Assembly: GCA_037953745.1 (NCBI GenBank)
Contig: JBAKBP010000785.1
Location: 26,001-90,000, forward strand
Reading direction: 5' to 3'
DNA length: 64,000 bases
Source of the DNA: Lithodes maja
Lineage: Eukaryota; Arthropoda; Malacostraca; Decapoda; Lithodidae
Part shown: piece by piece, positions 63,690 through 64,000 of the stretch
Layout of the letters: each line of letters starts with the position of its first letter
Numbering within the stretch: the first letter of the stretch is position 1
The notes under the pieces: generated by a model
Seen by the model: only the letters and a program-made list of their open reading frames with translations
What the model was told of the DNA's origin: nothing
Database searches by the model: none
Position numbers and translations under genes: made by a program

Positions 63690-64000
63690 CAGCATGTTTA
63701 AAAATTTTAAACAGGTGAATACAGATACTTTTATATTTCTTTTTAACTCCTACTGTCTACCAGACTATGGTATTCCCCTCTGGAATCATAATTCTTCTTT
63801 CAAATCTAATATTTTTAAAACTTTTAAAATAGCTTTTAATAAATCACTTAAGCGCATATGTCAGGTGCCAGCCTATGCCAGCAGTCATATCACGGTAGCT
63901 CGATGCAACCAGTTGCTTCTTGACCATCATACAGCATTGGTTCAAGCTCGCTATTGTAGGAGAATACTAAGGTCACAAAACCCTATCATTAAGTTCAATA
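63690..64000 (+). pseudogene. LINE A ORF2, C-terminal part (runs off right edge)
   Basis: It reads FKNFKQVNTDTFIFLFNSYCLPDYGIPLW, SNIFKTFKIAFNKSLKRICQVP, SSHITVARCNQLLLDHHTALVQARYCRRIL and continues to the window end without a stop. The YGIPLW..FK.AFNKSLKRI pattern is the region downstream of the thumb in LINE RTs. Confidence 0.78.

Larger units (their letters stand above)
51541..64000 (+). mobile_element. LINE A, one non-LTR retrotransposon in six pieces (runs off right edge)
   Basis: ORF1-like sequence (51611-52207), then ORF2 in order: 52269-52330, minisatellite 52331-53730, 53731-54444, [A3], 60139-60573, [MITE 60574-61256], 61257-62237, [LINE B fragment], 62991-63201, [MITE-2], 63690-64000. 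The protein order across pieces is endonuclease, RT, C-terminus. TTAA breakpoints join back without loss for A3 and both MITEs. The 3' end is outside the window. The clade is uncertain. Confidence 0.82.

Overview
This window is eukaryotic genomic DNA made almost entirely of transposable elements. I see no recognisable single-copy host gene, no rRNA and no intact tRNA gene. The mix (piggyBac-type TTAA elements, tyrosine-recombinase DIRS retrotransposons, a Ty3/gypsy element, several APE-type LINEs, long G runs, TAACC-rich patches) suggests an invertebrate, most likely an arthropod and perhaps a decapod crustacean. That taxonomic guess is inference.

Layout. 1-2895: right end of a piggyBac copy (family A, copy A1) with a second, 2-kb piggyBac-like element (family B, copy B1) inserted in a TTAA of its terminus. 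2896-6660: short TTAA elements (MITEs), a foldback element and unassigned DNA. 6662-13.17 kb: a minus-strand LINE (LINE B) split by a nearly full-length plus-strand LINE (LINE C, 8637-11801) with an 11-bp target-site duplication. 14367-21568: piggyBac copy A2, whose right end holds three further TTAA elements nested inside one another. 21.6-23.8 kb: a cluster of TTAA MITEs. 23.8-31.9 kb: a decayed DIRS-like element (DIRS-2) abutting a Ty3/gypsy pol region that is itself split by a nearly intact LINE (LINE D). 39.06-50.76 kb: a family B copy (B2) split by an almost complete 9.9-kb DIRS element (DIRS-1) with inverted terminal repeats and an internal complementary region. 51.5-64 kb: one LINE (LINE A) broken into pieces by piggyBac copy A3 (54445-60138), two TTAA MITEs, a 5'-truncated LINE B copy and a 35-copy 40-bp minisatellite that grew out of its own endonuclease coding sequence.

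How the parts relate. Family A carries a DDD transposase gene (copies A2 and A3 both broken, A1 only N-terminal here). The 0.63-kb MITE-1 family shares family A's terminal architecture, so family A is the likely mobiliser of MITE-1. MITE-2 and the D-type MITE have ends like family B. Because paralogous copies supply empty sites, most nested insertions can be resolved to the base from the sequence alone, giving a relative order of insertion events.
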